Positions 21,115 through 31,793 of a stretch of DNA of 35,023 bases are shown in pieces. The notes under the pieces are model-generated. The model had not been told where the DNA came from. It worked only from the letters and a program-made list of their open reading frames with translations, and did no database searches. The DNA lies in NCBI GenBank assembly GCA_900299415.1, contig OMJT01000170.1, positions 1-35,023 of the forward strand, read 5' to 3'. Made by a program: the position numbers and the translations under genes. Source of the DNA: Opitutales bacterium. Lineage in GTDB: Bacteria; Verrucomicrobiota; Verrucomicrobiia; Opitutales; Opitutaceae. Within the stretch, counting starts at the first letter, position 1, and each line of letters starts with the position of its first letter.

Positions 21115-21356
21115 GGCGCGGGTGTTTCGGAATCGAACACGATCGGATGGTTTCGGGCCAGCGCCTTCCGGGGCACGCGGGGCCGATTAGGCACTTGGGA
21201 ACTATGACGCCGGCGCCGCCACCTTGTTGCTCAGAAATGATCAACGGCCCAACGACCGGACCAGCGGTCAGGGCAGCCCGCCGCCGTCCATCGCCCGCCG
21301 CGACCGCTCCTCCAAGGTTTGCTTCGGAACGGCCATCCCGCTGCTATGACTTCCGC

Positions 21357-22559
21357 ATGGCCCCGCCCGTTTCGGAGCATCCGCTCAGCGCGCCCCTGAC
21401 CCGGGAGCAACTCCCCCGGCATATCCGGCAGCTGCTCATGGCCCGGCTGCGCCAAGCGCAGGAACTGCACGATCAGCGGACCCGCACCGACCACCGCCGG
21501 CTGTACCTGATCTGCCAGGCCGTCTGCTGGGTGGGCCTGCCTGCCCTCGCCGCCTTTGTGGCCATCAGTTTCTCCAAGGAACCAATCTCAAGCATGCCCG
21601 CCCGTGAAATGATCCGCCCGATCACGGGCCTGCTGCTTGGCTTCACCCTCACACACCTAGTCCGCCTGCCCGTCCGCGCCTGGGGCTGGAAACACCTCGG
21701 CTGGCGCCCGCTGGTGCCCCGCCTGCTGGCCATGACCTTTGCCCTCGCCGCGCTGTGGTCCGGTGGCCTTCTGCTGCTGGACGGCATCCTCGGCCGAGAG
21801 ACCCGCTGGCCGGCGGAGTTCACCACGGCGATGATCTTCTTCTCCCGCTGTTTCCCGGGTGTCGTGATGTTCGGCGGCTGGCTTTTCAGCTATTTCTTTT
21901 ACCATCTCTCCGACGGGTTGACCCGCTCAGAGTTCGAACGGCTCCGCCTCACCGCAACAGCCAAGGAGGCCGAGCTCCGCGCCCTGAAGTCGCAGGTCAA
22001 CCCGCACTTCATCTTCAACTCGCTCAACTCGCTCCGCGCCCTGATCGAGGAAGACCCCGCCCGGGCCCGCGGCGCCGTGACCCGGCTCGCCGGCCTGCTG
22101 CGCTACGCCCTCCAGAGCGGCCAGCATGAGACCGTGCCGCTCGAGGACGAGCTGCGCATCGTGAACGACTACCTTGCGCTCGAGCAGGTCCGGTTCGAGG
22201 AACGCCTGCGGGTGCGCCTTGAGGCCGCACCCGATACCCTCAGCCTGCCGGTGCCGCCGTTGATCCTGCAGACCTTGGTGGAAAACGCCGTGAAGTATGG
22301 CATCGCGCCGCGCCCCGAGGGCGGAGAGATCATGATCCGCACCCGGCGCGAGGGCGACACGCTCCTACTCGAGGTCTCCAATCCCGGCTCGCTTGCCCCG
22401 ACCGTGCCGGGCGACGACGGGTCCACCGGCCTCGGCATCCGCAATGCCGCCGAACGGCTCCGGCTACTGTTCGGCGACGGCGCTTCGCTCCAGGTTGGTC
22501 CGTCCCCCACCGCGGGTGTGCTGGCCGCCGCGGCCATCCCCGTCCCCCACACCGGATGA
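21357..22559 (+). CDS. LytS-type sensor histidine kinase (His_kinase/PF06580-like)
   Basis: LKSQVNPHFIFNSLNSLRALIEEDP; LILQTLVENAVKYGIAP; GLGIRNAAERLRLLFG. Confidence 0.94.
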   Translation: MAPPVSEHPLSAPLTREQLPRHIRQLLMARLRQAQELHDQRTRTDHRRLYLICQAVCWVGLPALAAFVAISFSKEPISSMPAREMIRPITGLLLGFTLTHLVRLPVRAWGWKHLGWRPLVPRLLAMTFALAALWSGGLLLLDGILGRETRWPAEFTTAMIFFSRCFPGVVMFGGWLFSYFFYHLSDGLTRSEFERLRLTATAKEAELRALKSQVNPHFIFNSLNSLRALIEEDPARARGAVTRLAGLLRYALQSGQHETVPLEDELRIVNDYLALEQVRFEERLRVRLEAAPDTLSLPVPPLILQTLVENAVKYGIAPRPEGGEIMIRTRREGDTLLLEVSNPGSLAPTVPGDDGSTGLGIRNAAERLRLLFGDGASLQVGPSPTAGVLAAAAIPVPHTG

Positions 22560-23299
22560 AAGCCCTCATTGTCGACGACGAACGCCTCGCGCGTAGCGAG
22601 CTCAAGCGGCTCCTCACCGCCGTGCCCGAGGTCACGGTCGTGGGCGAGGCCGCCAATCCCGCCGAGGCGCGCACCCGGATTGCCGCCCTGCGTCCCGACC
22701 TGGTGTTCCTCGACATCCAGATGCCCGGCGGGACCGGCCTGGAACTGCTCGAAACACTCGAACCGCCCGTGCCCCACGTGATCTTCACGACCGCCCACGA
22801 CGAGTTCGCGGTGCAGGCCTTCGAGCTGAACGCGGTGGACTACCTGCTCAAGCCGATCGATCCCGCGCGCCTCGCCCAGGCCGTCAGCCGCATCGCGACC
22901 CGGACTGCGGCAACGCCAGCGCCCGCCGCCGAGTCCGCCGCGGAGCCGGCCCCGACCGGCCGGCTCTCCGCAGCCGACCGCGTCTTCGTCCGCGAGGGCG
23001 ACCGCTGCTGGTTCGTCGAGGTGGGCCAGATCCGCCTCATGGAAAGCGAGGGCAACTACACCCGCGTGCACTTCGGCTCCGAGAACCCCCTGCTCTTCCG
23101 CTCGTTGAACGCGATGGAGGAGCGCCTCGACCCGGCGGTCTTCTTCCGCGCGAACCGCCAGCAGATCGTCAACCTGCGCTGGATCGACAAGATCGAGCCC
23201 TGGTTCAGCGGAGGCCTTGCGCTCGACCTCAAGGGCGGCGGACGCGTCGAAATTAGCCGCCGCAAGGCCCTGGAGTTTCGCACCCGGCTCAGCCTCTGA
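22556..23299 (+). CDS. LytTR-family response regulator
   Basis: ALIVDDERLAR, LVFLDIQMPGGTG, DYLLKPID; LytTR EGNYTRVHFG...LFRSLNAMEERLDPAVFFRANRQQIVNLRWI; ATGA overlap with kinase. Confidence 0.96.
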   Translation: MKALIVDDERLARSELKRLLTAVPEVTVVGEAANPAEARTRIAALRPDLVFLDIQMPGGTGLELLETLEPPVPHVIFTTAHDEFAVQAFELNAVDYLLKPIDPARLAQAVSRIATRTAATPAPAAESAAEPAPTGRLSAADRVFVREGDRCWFVEVGQIRLMESEGNYTRVHFGSENPLLFRSLNAMEERLDPAVFFRANRQQIVNLRWIDKIEPWFSGGLALDLKGGGRVEISRRKALEFRTRLSL

Positions 23300-23333
23300 T
23301 TTTCGTCCCCCAAACAACCCAACCCACCCATCC

Positions 23334-23828
23334 ATGTCATCCTACCTCCGCCCCGTTCTCGCCTCCGCGCTTTTCGCCCTCGCCGTCACTGCCTCCGGTG
23401 CCGATGCTCCCAAGGCTGCCGAGCCCAAGGCCTCCGCCGCCCCGACCAAGTCGGACGCCCCGACCGCCCCCGCCGACCTCAAGGCTCCCGTCGCCGCCAC
23501 GCCCGAGAACGCCGCGACCTATCTCGGCAACTGGGACCTCGCGCTCGAAGGCCCGAACGGCGCCGCGGCGATGAAGATCACCCTGAAGAGCGAGGCCGGC
23601 AAGGTGGTCGGCGAGATGTCATCGGAAATGATGGAAACCCAGAAGTTCGCCGAGGTCATCCGGTCCGGCACGGGTCTGATCCTGCGCTACAATTTTGACT
23701 ACCAGGGCATGGCCATCGACGCCGAGGCCAAGCTCACCCCCGCCGGCGACAAAGTGAACGCCTCGGTCAGCTTTGCCGGCGGCGCCTTCATGATGGACGG
23801 CACCGCGACCAAACAGGCGGCGAAGTGA
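23334..23828 (+). CDS. Small secreted hypothetical protein
   Basis: Signal peptide SYLRPVLASALFALAVTASGA; Ala/Pro/Lys-rich linker; beta-rich C-terminus. Confidence 0.75.
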   Translation: MSSYLRPVLASALFALAVTASGADAPKAAEPKASAAPTKSDAPTAPADLKAPVAATPENAATYLGNWDLALEGPNGAAAMKITLKSEAGKVVGEMSSEMMETQKFAEVIRSGTGLILRYNFDYQGMAIDAEAKLTPAGDKVNASVSFAGGAFMMDGTATKQAAK

Positions 23829-23850
23829 GCCGCCTTGGTCCGAGCCACGC

Positions 23851-24591
23851 TTAGTCCCGTGCAGCCGGCACGGCGTGCAGCGCGGCGCCGATGATGCCGG
23901 CTGCGTTGCCCAGTCGGGCCGGAATCAGTCGGGCCCGCGTGCGCAGGTGCGGGAAGAACTTGTCGTGCTTCGAGCTGACGCCGCCGCCGATGATGATCAG
24001 CTCCGGCTGGATGATCGTCTCGAGCACCTCGAAATACTCGTTCAGCCGCCGCGCCCATTGCGACCACGACAAGTCGAGCCGCTTGCGGGCGCTGGAAGAC
24101 ACGCGCCGCTCGGCGGAGCGGCCCTTCATGGGCAGGTGACCCAGTTCCAACGGGACCACAACCCCGTCGAGCGCCACGACTGAGCCGATCCCCGTGCCCA
24201 AGGTGAGCATAAGGGTCTTGCCGGCAAAGCCGCGCCCGCTGCCAAAGCGCATTTCCGCGAGCCCCGCGGCGGCGGCGTCGTTGAGCAGCGCCACCCGGCA
24301 GCCCGTGGCCCGGGCGAAGAGCTTCACGCCGTCGCAGCCGACGAACCGCGGGTGCAGGTTCGCTGCGGTGCGGATGCGCGTGCCCTGGATCACGCCGGGG
24401 TAACCGACGCCGATCGGCCCGCGCCAGCGGAAGTGCGCCGCGATCTCAGCCACCGTGGCGGCCAAGCGGGCGGGCGAAAGTTTCTCCGGCGTCTCGATTT
24501 TGAGCCGCTCCGCAAGCAGCCGGCCGGTGTTCGTGTCAACCGGAGCTCCCTTCACCGCCGAGCCGCCGATGTCGATGCCGAGGGCCTTCAT
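23851..24591 (-). CDS. ppgK: ROK-family kinase, probably polyphosphate glucokinase
   Basis: [60 protein letters not shown]. Confidence 0.85.
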   Translation of the reverse strand: MKALGIDIGGSAVKGAPVDTNTGRLLAERLKIETPEKLSPARLAATVAEIAAHFRWRGPIGVGYPGVIQGTRIRTAANLHPRFVGCDGVKLFARATGCRVALLNDAAAAGLAEMRFGSGRGFAGKTLMLTLGTGIGSVVALDGVVVPLELGHLPMKGRSAERRVSSSARKRLDLSWSQWARRLNEYFEVLETIIQPELIIIGGGVSSKHDKFFPHLRTRARLIPARLGNAAGIIGAALHAVPAARD

Positions 24592-25058
24592 GACTCGCAA
24601 CCCGCCGGGCCATGCGCGTGGCCGTGGCGAAGTTCATCGGCCGTCGCCTCGCGGGCCGCGACGATCTCCACCTCGAAGGACAGGTCGACGCCCGCAAGCG
24701 GATGGTTGGCGTCGAGCAGCACGGTGTCGCCCTCGAGGGCGACAACCTTCACGACCGGCGAATGGCGGTCCGCCCCGGCCTGGAAGACGTCGCCGATCTT
24801 CAACCCGCCGTCGACCGGCAACGCCGAGCGCGGCACGCGCTGGACCTGCGCAGGATCGTGTCGGCCGTAGGCCTTCTCCGCGGGCACTCGCACCGTGGTT
24901 TTCCGACCGGCCGGCTCACCGCGCAGCTGCTCGTCGAGGCCGTCAATGATCTGGCCCGCGCCCTCGAGGAACATGATCGGCTCGCCGCCGGCAGAGGTAT
25001 CAAGCATCTGGCCAGCGGGATCGCGAAGGGTATAGTGGAAGGTAACGACGCGGGGCAC
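24588..25058 (-). CDS. FKBP-type peptidyl-prolyl isomerase (SlyD-like)
   Basis: [69 protein letters not shown] start inferred; ATGA overlap with ppgK. Confidence 0.9.
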   Translation of the reverse strand: MPRVVTFHYTLRDPAGQMLDTSAGGEPIMFLEGAGQIIDGLDEQLRGEPAGRKTTVRVPAEKAYGRHDPAQVQRVPRSALPVDGGLKIGDVFQAGADRHSPVVKVVALEGDTVLLDANHPLAGVDLSFEVEIVAAREATADELRHGHAHGPAGCES

Positions 25059-25191
25059 GCGCCCATGACGCCGAAGCCGCGCTCGGGAACAAGCCCGGAG
25101 TGTACGGAACGAAGGCAATCGGTCCTGGCAGGGGGGCGAAAGCCCTTGGCGGAATTGATCCGGGCACGTTCACCCCGCTCAAGCCACGTGA

Positions 25192-25998
25192 TTACTTGAG
25201 TACGTTCAGCGGCCCGATCGAGACCTGAAATCGGTCGTCGTAGGGTACGACGCGCTCGTGGTCCTTGCGCGACAAGTCGATGTGTGGTGAGAACCGGGCC
25301 AGCAGGAGCATGCTCACCTTCGCCTCTCCCTTCACCCGAGTCATGACTGGGGCGTATTTCGGGTCCACCCGCGCGAAATCGACCGCAAAGTCGGCAGACT
25401 TCACATTAGCCACGAGCATGACCCGCATGCTTTCGTTTAGATGCATTGCCATGCGCTCGATCGACGCGTCGGCCTTGGCGATGCGGATCTCAAACTCTAT
25501 CTTGTCCACCTGCGCGCCTTGCACCTTCGCCCCCTTGCGCAGCGGAACACGATAGGTGACCGTAGTCGGCGTGTCGGCGACGACCGTGAGATGCTCTGCG
25601 TCGATCAGCGCGTTGAGTTGCGCTCCGTCGCCCCGGCCGCGGCCACCAGGGCCTCCCTCCCCCTTCTCCAGATCTTCGGCGCGTTTCTCACCCTTTTTGC
25701 GATACTCCTTCAAGTCGGATGCCGTGGGCTTCTTGCCCTCGACGAGCAGCGGCGTGTATTGCTCCGGGTAGGGCTTTGACGGATCAAAGCGAACGATTGT
25801 GAGCACGTCCTCCTTTTCCTTCGCCGACTTGGGGCGAACGACCGTGGTCTCCGTGTAGGCCCAGCGATTGTCCTCCCGGCTGGAGTTGACGAGCGCCTGC
25901 TCGAGCAACGGTGGGACCTCGGTGGCGGTCGCCGCGATTCCCGGCGACCATAACAGCCCGAGGAACACGGAAAGGATGAAATGGAGGCGTTGGTTCAT
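25192..25998 (-). CDS. Secreted hypothetical protein
   Basis: Signal peptide RLHFILSVFLGLLWSPGIAATA; GGPGGRGRGDG segment. Confidence 0.75.
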   Translation of the reverse strand: MNQRLHFILSVFLGLLWSPGIAATATEVPPLLEQALVNSSREDNRWAYTETTVVRPKSAKEKEDVLTIVRFDPSKPYPEQYTPLLVEGKKPTASDLKEYRKKGEKRAEDLEKGEGGPGGRGRGDGAQLNALIDAEHLTVVADTPTTVTYRVPLRKGAKVQGAQVDKIEFEIRIAKADASIERMAMHLNESMRVMLVANVKSADFAVDFARVDPKYAPVMTRVKGEAKVSMLLLARFSPHIDLSRKDHERVVPYDDRFQVSIGPLNVLK

Positions 25999-26120
25999 GG
26001 TGTGGTCCCGGGACCGCTGGTTCCTGGCCGTGTGAAGGGCTCGCCCCGATTTACGACTGGCCGGAGTTCCGGTGCACCTTGAATAGGATCAACGGCGAAG
26101 GCAGAGGCCGAACGGCTGGT

Positions 26121-26507
26121 TTATTGCCGCGATCGCTTGCGCGGCGGTACAATGCCGATCCGTGGATCACGCCGGCGCACCATTTGCACCAGCCTCTCCG
26201 CGACGCGCTCAAAGCTGTCGGCCGACTCCGGAAGATAGAGCCACTTCGGCAGGACTGGGTGCGGCGCGAGTTCAGGCCAGTCTGCGCGCAGGGCGGCATG
26301 GTGGTCTCTTTCCGTGGCCACGAGCACGCCGCGCCACGGGTCACGCCGCGCGGCGAAACAAAGCACCAACCGGCCGTCGAGATAGACCGCGCGCGTGCCG
26401 AACATCGGGCGAAGCACGAACGTGGGATCCACCTCCAAGGGCTCCCAGAGCCAGGCGTGGGGGTGTAGCGGCCGTGCCCGGCCGATACCTGCTTGATGCT
26501 CTCTCAT
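26121..26507 (-). CDS. Hypothetical protein (weakly TfoX N-terminal-like)
   Basis: FVLRPMFGTRAVYLDGRLVLCFAARRDPWRGVLVATE; coherent protein-like composition. Confidence 0.6.
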   Translation of the reverse strand: MREHQAGIGRARPLHPHAWLWEPLEVDPTFVLRPMFGTRAVYLDGRLVLCFAARRDPWRGVLVATERDHHAALRADWPELAPHPVLPKWLYLPESADSFERVAERLVQMVRRRDPRIGIVPPRKRSRQ

Positions 26508-26693
26508 GCGGGGAAAGTTGAACGGGGCCGCCCGCCGGTGCGCAACTACCGTGTCGCCACACCGCAGGAATCCGATGGGCGACGCAAAAAGGTGTCGCCC
26601 CTGGGCACCGCGCCCTCACTCTGGAAATGCTTTCGGACCGCTGGTCCACCCACCCCGCCCTGCCCTCTAGTACCGGCCGAGGCTTCGCTCCCC

Positions 26694-28286
26694 ATGATCC
26701 ATCACACCACCGGCAGCGCGTCGCCCCCTGTCCCCGCGGATTCCAGCTCCGGGTTTTCCCGCCGCCAGTTCGTCCACGCCCTCGGCATCACCGCGGGCTT
26801 TGTCGGCCTCGGCCGCTTCCTGCAGGCCCAGGCACCCGCGGGCTTTGGCGGACGGGGTGGCGGGGGCGGACGGGGCGGCAACGCGCCGATCCAGCCGTAC
26901 CTCAATGAAATTGAGGGCTATGGTCCACTCGTGCCCGATCCCCGGCGAATCTTCGACCTGCCCGCTGGCTTTACTTACAAGGTAATCTCGCGCGCGGGCG
27001 AGATCATGAGCGACGGTCTGCACCTCCCCGGCCAGGTGGACGGTCAGGCGGCGTTTGCCGGACCCAACGGGCGGGTCATTCTCGTCCGCAACCACGAACT
27101 CGACCCACCCCTGCCGCAGAGTGGCCCGTTCGGCGCGGATTACTACCTTCTCCCCAAGGTCGATGCCTCGCGGATCTACGATGCGGGCAAGGGGCGGCCG
27201 CACAATGGCGGCACCTCGACCTTGGTCTACAACCCCACCACGCAGTCCACGGAGAAGATGTTCCTCAGCCTTGCCGGCACCATGCACAACTGCGCGGGCG
27301 GGCCGACTCCGTGGGGCACCTGGATCAGCTGTGAGGAGGCGGTCGAGGGCGTGAGCGAAAACAACGAGAAGGAGCACGGGTACAATTTTGAAGTACCCGC
27401 CACGACCGAGATCGGCCTCGCCCCTCCCGTGCCCCTCAAGGCGATGGGACGTTTCAACCACGAGGCCGTGGCGGTCGACCCTCGAACCAGCATCGTTTAC
27501 CAAACCGAGGACCGGAATGACGGCCTGATCTACCGCTTCATCCCCAACACGCCGCGGCGCCTCACGGATGGCGGCCGGCTCCAGGTCCTCGCCGTGAAGG
27601 GAAAGAAGACCTACGAGACCCGCAATTACCCCGAGACCGGAGGCCCCACGATGCCGCCCAATGTACCGATGGCGGTCGAATGGCTCGACATTGACGAGGT
27701 CGAGTCGCCCCGTGATGACCTCCGCACGCGCGGCGCCGCGCTCGGGGCCGCAGTCTTCGCCCGCGGCGAGGGCATGTGGTTCGGCAACAACGAGGTCTTC
27801 TTTGCCTGCACCAACGGCGGCCTCACCCAGCGCGGTCAGGTTTTCCGCTACCGGCCGAGCCCGGCCGAAGGCACCCCCGGCGAGGCGTCCAGGCCCGGCA
27901 CCCTCGAGCTCTATCTCGAGCCCAATAACTCTGCGCTGCTTGAGAGCTGCGACAATGTCATGGTGGCTCCGTGGGGCGACCTCATCATCTGCGAGGACAA
28001 CGCCGCCCCGGCCCCGGTCGTCGGCACCTTTACCGGCTCGAACTACCTCCGCGGCGTGACCCCCGAGGGCAAGATTTACACGCTCGGCCGCAACCGCTAC
28101 CTGGGCATTTCCGAGCTCGCGGGCATCGCCTTCGCACCGAATCACCCGACGATGTTCGTGAACATCCAGGTCCCCGGGCTCACCCTCGCCATCACCGGCC
28201 CTTGGGAGACCCTGCAGAAGGGACCGCCGGTTACGCCGATCCCGGTCGAGGCCCCCCGCCCTGCCGCCGCGCCCGCGACGACGTGA
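26694..28286 (+). CDS. PhoX/DUF839-family Tat-exported protein
   Basis: Tat-like SRRQFVHALGITAGFVGLGRF; HNCAGGPTPWGTWISCEEAV, GRFNHEAVAVDP, VYQTEDRNDGLIYRF. Confidence 0.9.
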   Translation: MIHHTTGSASPPVPADSSSGFSRRQFVHALGITAGFVGLGRFLQAQAPAGFGGRGGGGGRGGNAPIQPYLNEIEGYGPLVPDPRRIFDLPAGFTYKVISRAGEIMSDGLHLPGQVDGQAAFAGPNGRVILVRNHELDPPLPQSGPFGADYYLLPKVDASRIYDAGKGRPHNGGTSTLVYNPTTQSTEKMFLSLAGTMHNCAGGPTPWGTWISCEEAVEGVSENNEKEHGYNFEVPATTEIGLAPPVPLKAMGRFNHEAVAVDPRTSIVYQTEDRNDGLIYRFIPNTPRRLTDGGRLQVLAVKGKKTYETRNYPETGGPTMPPNVPMAVEWLDIDEVESPRDDLRTRGAALGAAVFARGEGMWFGNNEVFFACTNGGLTQRGQVFRYRPSPAEGTPGEASRPGTLELYLEPNNSALLESCDNVMVAPWGDLIICEDNAAPAPVVGTFTGSNYLRGVTPEGKIYTLGRNRYLGISELAGIAFAPNHPTMFVNIQVPGLTLAITGPWETLQKGPPVTPIPVEAPRPAAAPATT

Positions 28287-28298
28287 GGCCGACGGGCG

Positions 28299-30905
28299 TC
28301 ACGTCTCCTGCCGCAGCACCTCGAGCGGCGGGTGGTTGGTGATTCCTCGGCTCGAAAGCAGGCCCGTGACGAGCGTCACCGCCATCACCGCCAGCACGGC
28401 GGTGCCGAGCAGGTCGAGCGGCGCGGCCGGCGGCAGGTCGAGCACGTAGTAGGCAAACAGCCAGTTGCCCACGACGGCGAGGCCGCAGCCGACAACCGAG
28501 GCAAGCAGGCCGAGGATCGCATATTCGAGGAGCTGGATGCGCACGAGCTGGCGGCGCGAGGCCCCGAGCGTGCGGAGCAGCACGGTCTCGCGGATGCGTT
28601 GGTAGCGTCCTGTCATCACCGATCCGGCCAGCACGATGATGCCCGTCGCCACCGTGAACAGCGCCATGAACTCAATCACGAACGAGACCTTCGACGTGAC
28701 GCTGTCGATCGTCTGCATCACCAGGGCCAGGTCGATCGCCGTGATGTTCGGGTGGGCCGCGATCGCCACCCGCTGCACGCGCCCGGAGTCGGCTGGTGTG
28801 GCGGCGCGCAGCGCCATGACGTTGAACTTCGGCGCCCCCTCGAGCACGCCCACCGGGAAGACGGCGAAGAAGTTCGCCCCAAGCTGGCGCCATTGCACGG
28901 ACCGCACGCTCGTCACCTTCGTCGCGATCGACACCCCCTGCACATCCCAGGTGATCTCGTCGCCGAGCTGCAGGCCCATGCTGTTGAAGACGCCCTCCTC
29001 GAGGGAGATGGGGTATACGGCCGTCCCCGGGTCGGCGCGCCCCGTGAATGTGCCGGCCACCAGCTTCTCGGTCGGGTCCAGCGTTTCACGGTAGGTGGAG
29101 CGGTACTCGCGGCGCAGCGTCCAGCCGGCCGGTCCACCTGCATTGCCGCCGTCCCGCCCTCCCCGGCCGCCTCCCCGCCCGCCTGTCGCGGGCAGCGGGC
29201 CGCCGCGACCGAGGCGATTGTCGCGCAGCACCTGATCCACCGTCCGGCCGCGCAGCGCGGTGATCTTCATCGTCACGATCGGCGCCGCCTGCACGACCAC
29301 CACCTGCTGCTCCGCAGCGATCCGGCGGAGCGACTCCACCTGATCGTCCTGCACATCGAAGAAGATCAGGTTCGGACGGCCGGCGTCGTCGGCAACCTGC
29401 AGCTCACGGAGCAGGGTGGTGCGAGTGAGGTAGAGCGTAAGGATGAGGAAGGTGCCAAGGCCGAGCGAGACGAGCAGCAGCGCGGTGCGGTTGTTCGGCC
29501 GGTAGAGGTTGGCGATGCCCTGCCGCGCAACATAGGGCAGTCCGCGCGGGAACCAGCGCCGCGCGGCCAGCATCACGCCCTGGGCAACTGCTGCCAGCAG
29601 CGCGAAGCTGAGGACGAGCATGGCTGCGAACCCCAGCCCGATCCGCAGTTGACCGGTCTGCCAGACCGCAAAGCCCGCGACTGCGCCAAGGATGAGCACC
29701 CCGATTATGATCCGCCACGGGTCAGGGCCCGCGCCCCCCTCGGCGAAGGCGGAGCGAATCGCGACCAGCGGCGAGACGCGCCGGATGGCCAGGAGCGGGA
29801 GCAGGGCAAACAGCAGGCAGATCGCCAACCCGGCGATCATGCCCTCAGCCACCGCGCTCCACGCGACGAACATCTGTAGCTTCACCGGGAGCATGTCCTG
29901 GAGCAGCGCCGGCAGCGCGAACTGCACCGCCACCCCCAGCGCCGCGCCGAGCGTGGCGCCGAACAGCCCCAGGCCGAACCCTTGGAGGAGGTAAACCGCG
30001 AAGGCCTGCCGTGCACTGGCGCCGAGGCAGCGGAGCACCGCGACGGTGGTCACCTTCTGACGCACATAGACGTGCATCGCGCTGGCCACGCCAACGCCGC
30101 CCAAGAAGAGAGCGATGAAGCCCACGAGGCTGAGGAAGCCTTGGATATTTTCGAGCGCGCGGCCCATCTGGCGCTTGCGCTCTGCGACGGTGTCGTAGTT
30201 GACGCGCTCGCCACGAAAGCGCCGATTGAGCTCGGACTGCACGAACTGCGGGTCGGCCGTAGCCGGCAACTTCAGCTCGATGCGATGCCGGGTCAGGAGT
30301 TCCTTGCCCGGCCCGGTCAGTCCGGTGGCATCGAGCGCCGCGAGCGGGATGAAGATGCGCGGCGCGAGCATCGTCACGGCCATCGACTCGCCCGGGATCG
30401 TCTCCAGCGCGCCGACGACGGTGAACAACGTCTGGCCTAGCTTCACCTGGCCGCCAACCGACACACCGAACTGCTCGAGCAACGTCTGCTCCACGAGCGC
30501 GACGTTGCCGCCCGCGCGGAGTTTTGCCGGCGCGTCAGCGGGAGACGTCACGAAGTCCCCGTAGAATGGAAACGCCCCGGCCATCGCGCGGACCTGCACG
30601 AGGCGGGTGCCGCCCTCAGCCGAGGGAAACACCGCCATCGAGGAGAACATCTGGTCGCGGGCCACCTCGCCGAGAGTCGCCACATAGGACTGCAGCCCGG
30701 CGCTGAAGGGATCGCGCGACTCCATCACGAGGTCGGCGCCGAGCAGGCCCTTAGCTTGGTCCTCGACCGCCTGCCGGAGGTTGCGGCTGAAGGAGCCGAT
30801 CGCGACCAGCGCCGCGATGCCGAGCACCACGGAGAGAGAGAACAGCGCGAGCCGCCGCCGCGACGCGCGGGAATCCCGCCAAGCCATGGTGAGGATGAAG
30901 TTCAT
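28299..30905 (-). CDS. FtsX-like ABC transporter permease (YbbP-like, 868 aa)
   Basis: Two FtsX domains; SRRRLALFSLSVVLGIAALVAIGSF; VTTVAVLRCLGASARQAFAVYLLQG; RETVLLRTLGASRRQLVRIQLLEYAILG. Confidence 0.94.
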   Translation of the reverse strand: MNFILTMAWRDSRASRRRLALFSLSVVLGIAALVAIGSFSRNLRQAVEDQAKGLLGADLVMESRDPFSAGLQSYVATLGEVARDQMFSSMAVFPSAEGGTRLVQVRAMAGAFPFYGDFVTSPADAPAKLRAGGNVALVEQTLLEQFGVSVGGQVKLGQTLFTVVGALETIPGESMAVTMLAPRIFIPLAALDATGLTGPGKELLTRHRIELKLPATADPQFVQSELNRRFRGERVNYDTVAERKRQMGRALENIQGFLSLVGFIALFLGGVGVASAMHVYVRQKVTTVAVLRCLGASARQAFAVYLLQGFGLGLFGATLGAALGVAVQFALPALLQDMLPVKLQMFVAWSAVAEGMIAGLAICLLFALLPLLAIRRVSPLVAIRSAFAEGGAGPDPWRIIIGVLILGAVAGFAVWQTGQLRIGLGFAAMLVLSFALLAAVAQGVMLAARRWFPRGLPYVARQGIANLYRPNNRTALLLVSLGLGTFLILTLYLTRTTLLRELQVADDAGRPNLIFFDVQDDQVESLRRIAAEQQVVVVQAAPIVTMKITALRGRTVDQVLRDNRLGRGGPLPATGGRGGGRGGRDGGNAGGPAGWTLRREYRSTYRETLDPTEKLVAGTFTGRADPGTAVYPISLEEGVFNSMGLQLGDEITWDVQGVSIATKVTSVRSVQWRQLGANFFAVFPVGVLEGAPKFNVMALRAATPADSGRVQRVAIAAHPNITAIDLALVMQTIDSVTSKVSFVIEFMALFTVATGIIVLAGSVMTGRYQRIRETVLLRTLGASRRQLVRIQLLEYAILGLLASVVGCGLAVVGNWLFAYYVLDLPPAAPLDLLGTAVLAVMAVTLVTGLLSSRGITNHPPLEVLRQET

Positions 30906-30921
30906 GTCGCGAGCCCCGGAA

Positions 30922-31030
30922 TTTTAACCAGGGATTTCACGGATGGCACGGATTGTACGATCGCAAGCACCCAGCGGAAGTTGGCGGTTCGAGTCTTCAT
31001 CCGTGTAATCCGTGAAATCCGTGGTCAAAG
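30922..31030. repeat. REPIN-like inverted repeat element
   Basis: tttaaccagggatttcacggatggcacggattg (30923-30955) inverted versus catccgtgtaatccgtgaaatccgtggtcaaag (30998-31030). Confidence 0.8.
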
Positions 31031-31041
31031 CATGAATTGGG

Positions 31042-31740
<699 letters not shown>

Positions 31741-31793
31741 TGGTCTTGGGAGTACCCACCCAAGACGCGAAATCCCCAAAAAGAAAGCACCGG

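Noticed and set aside
26667-28145. 492-aa minus-strand ORF antisense to the PhoX-like gene
   Set aside because: Composition typical of an antisense shadow; the plus-strand frame has a Tat signal and DUF839-type motifs.
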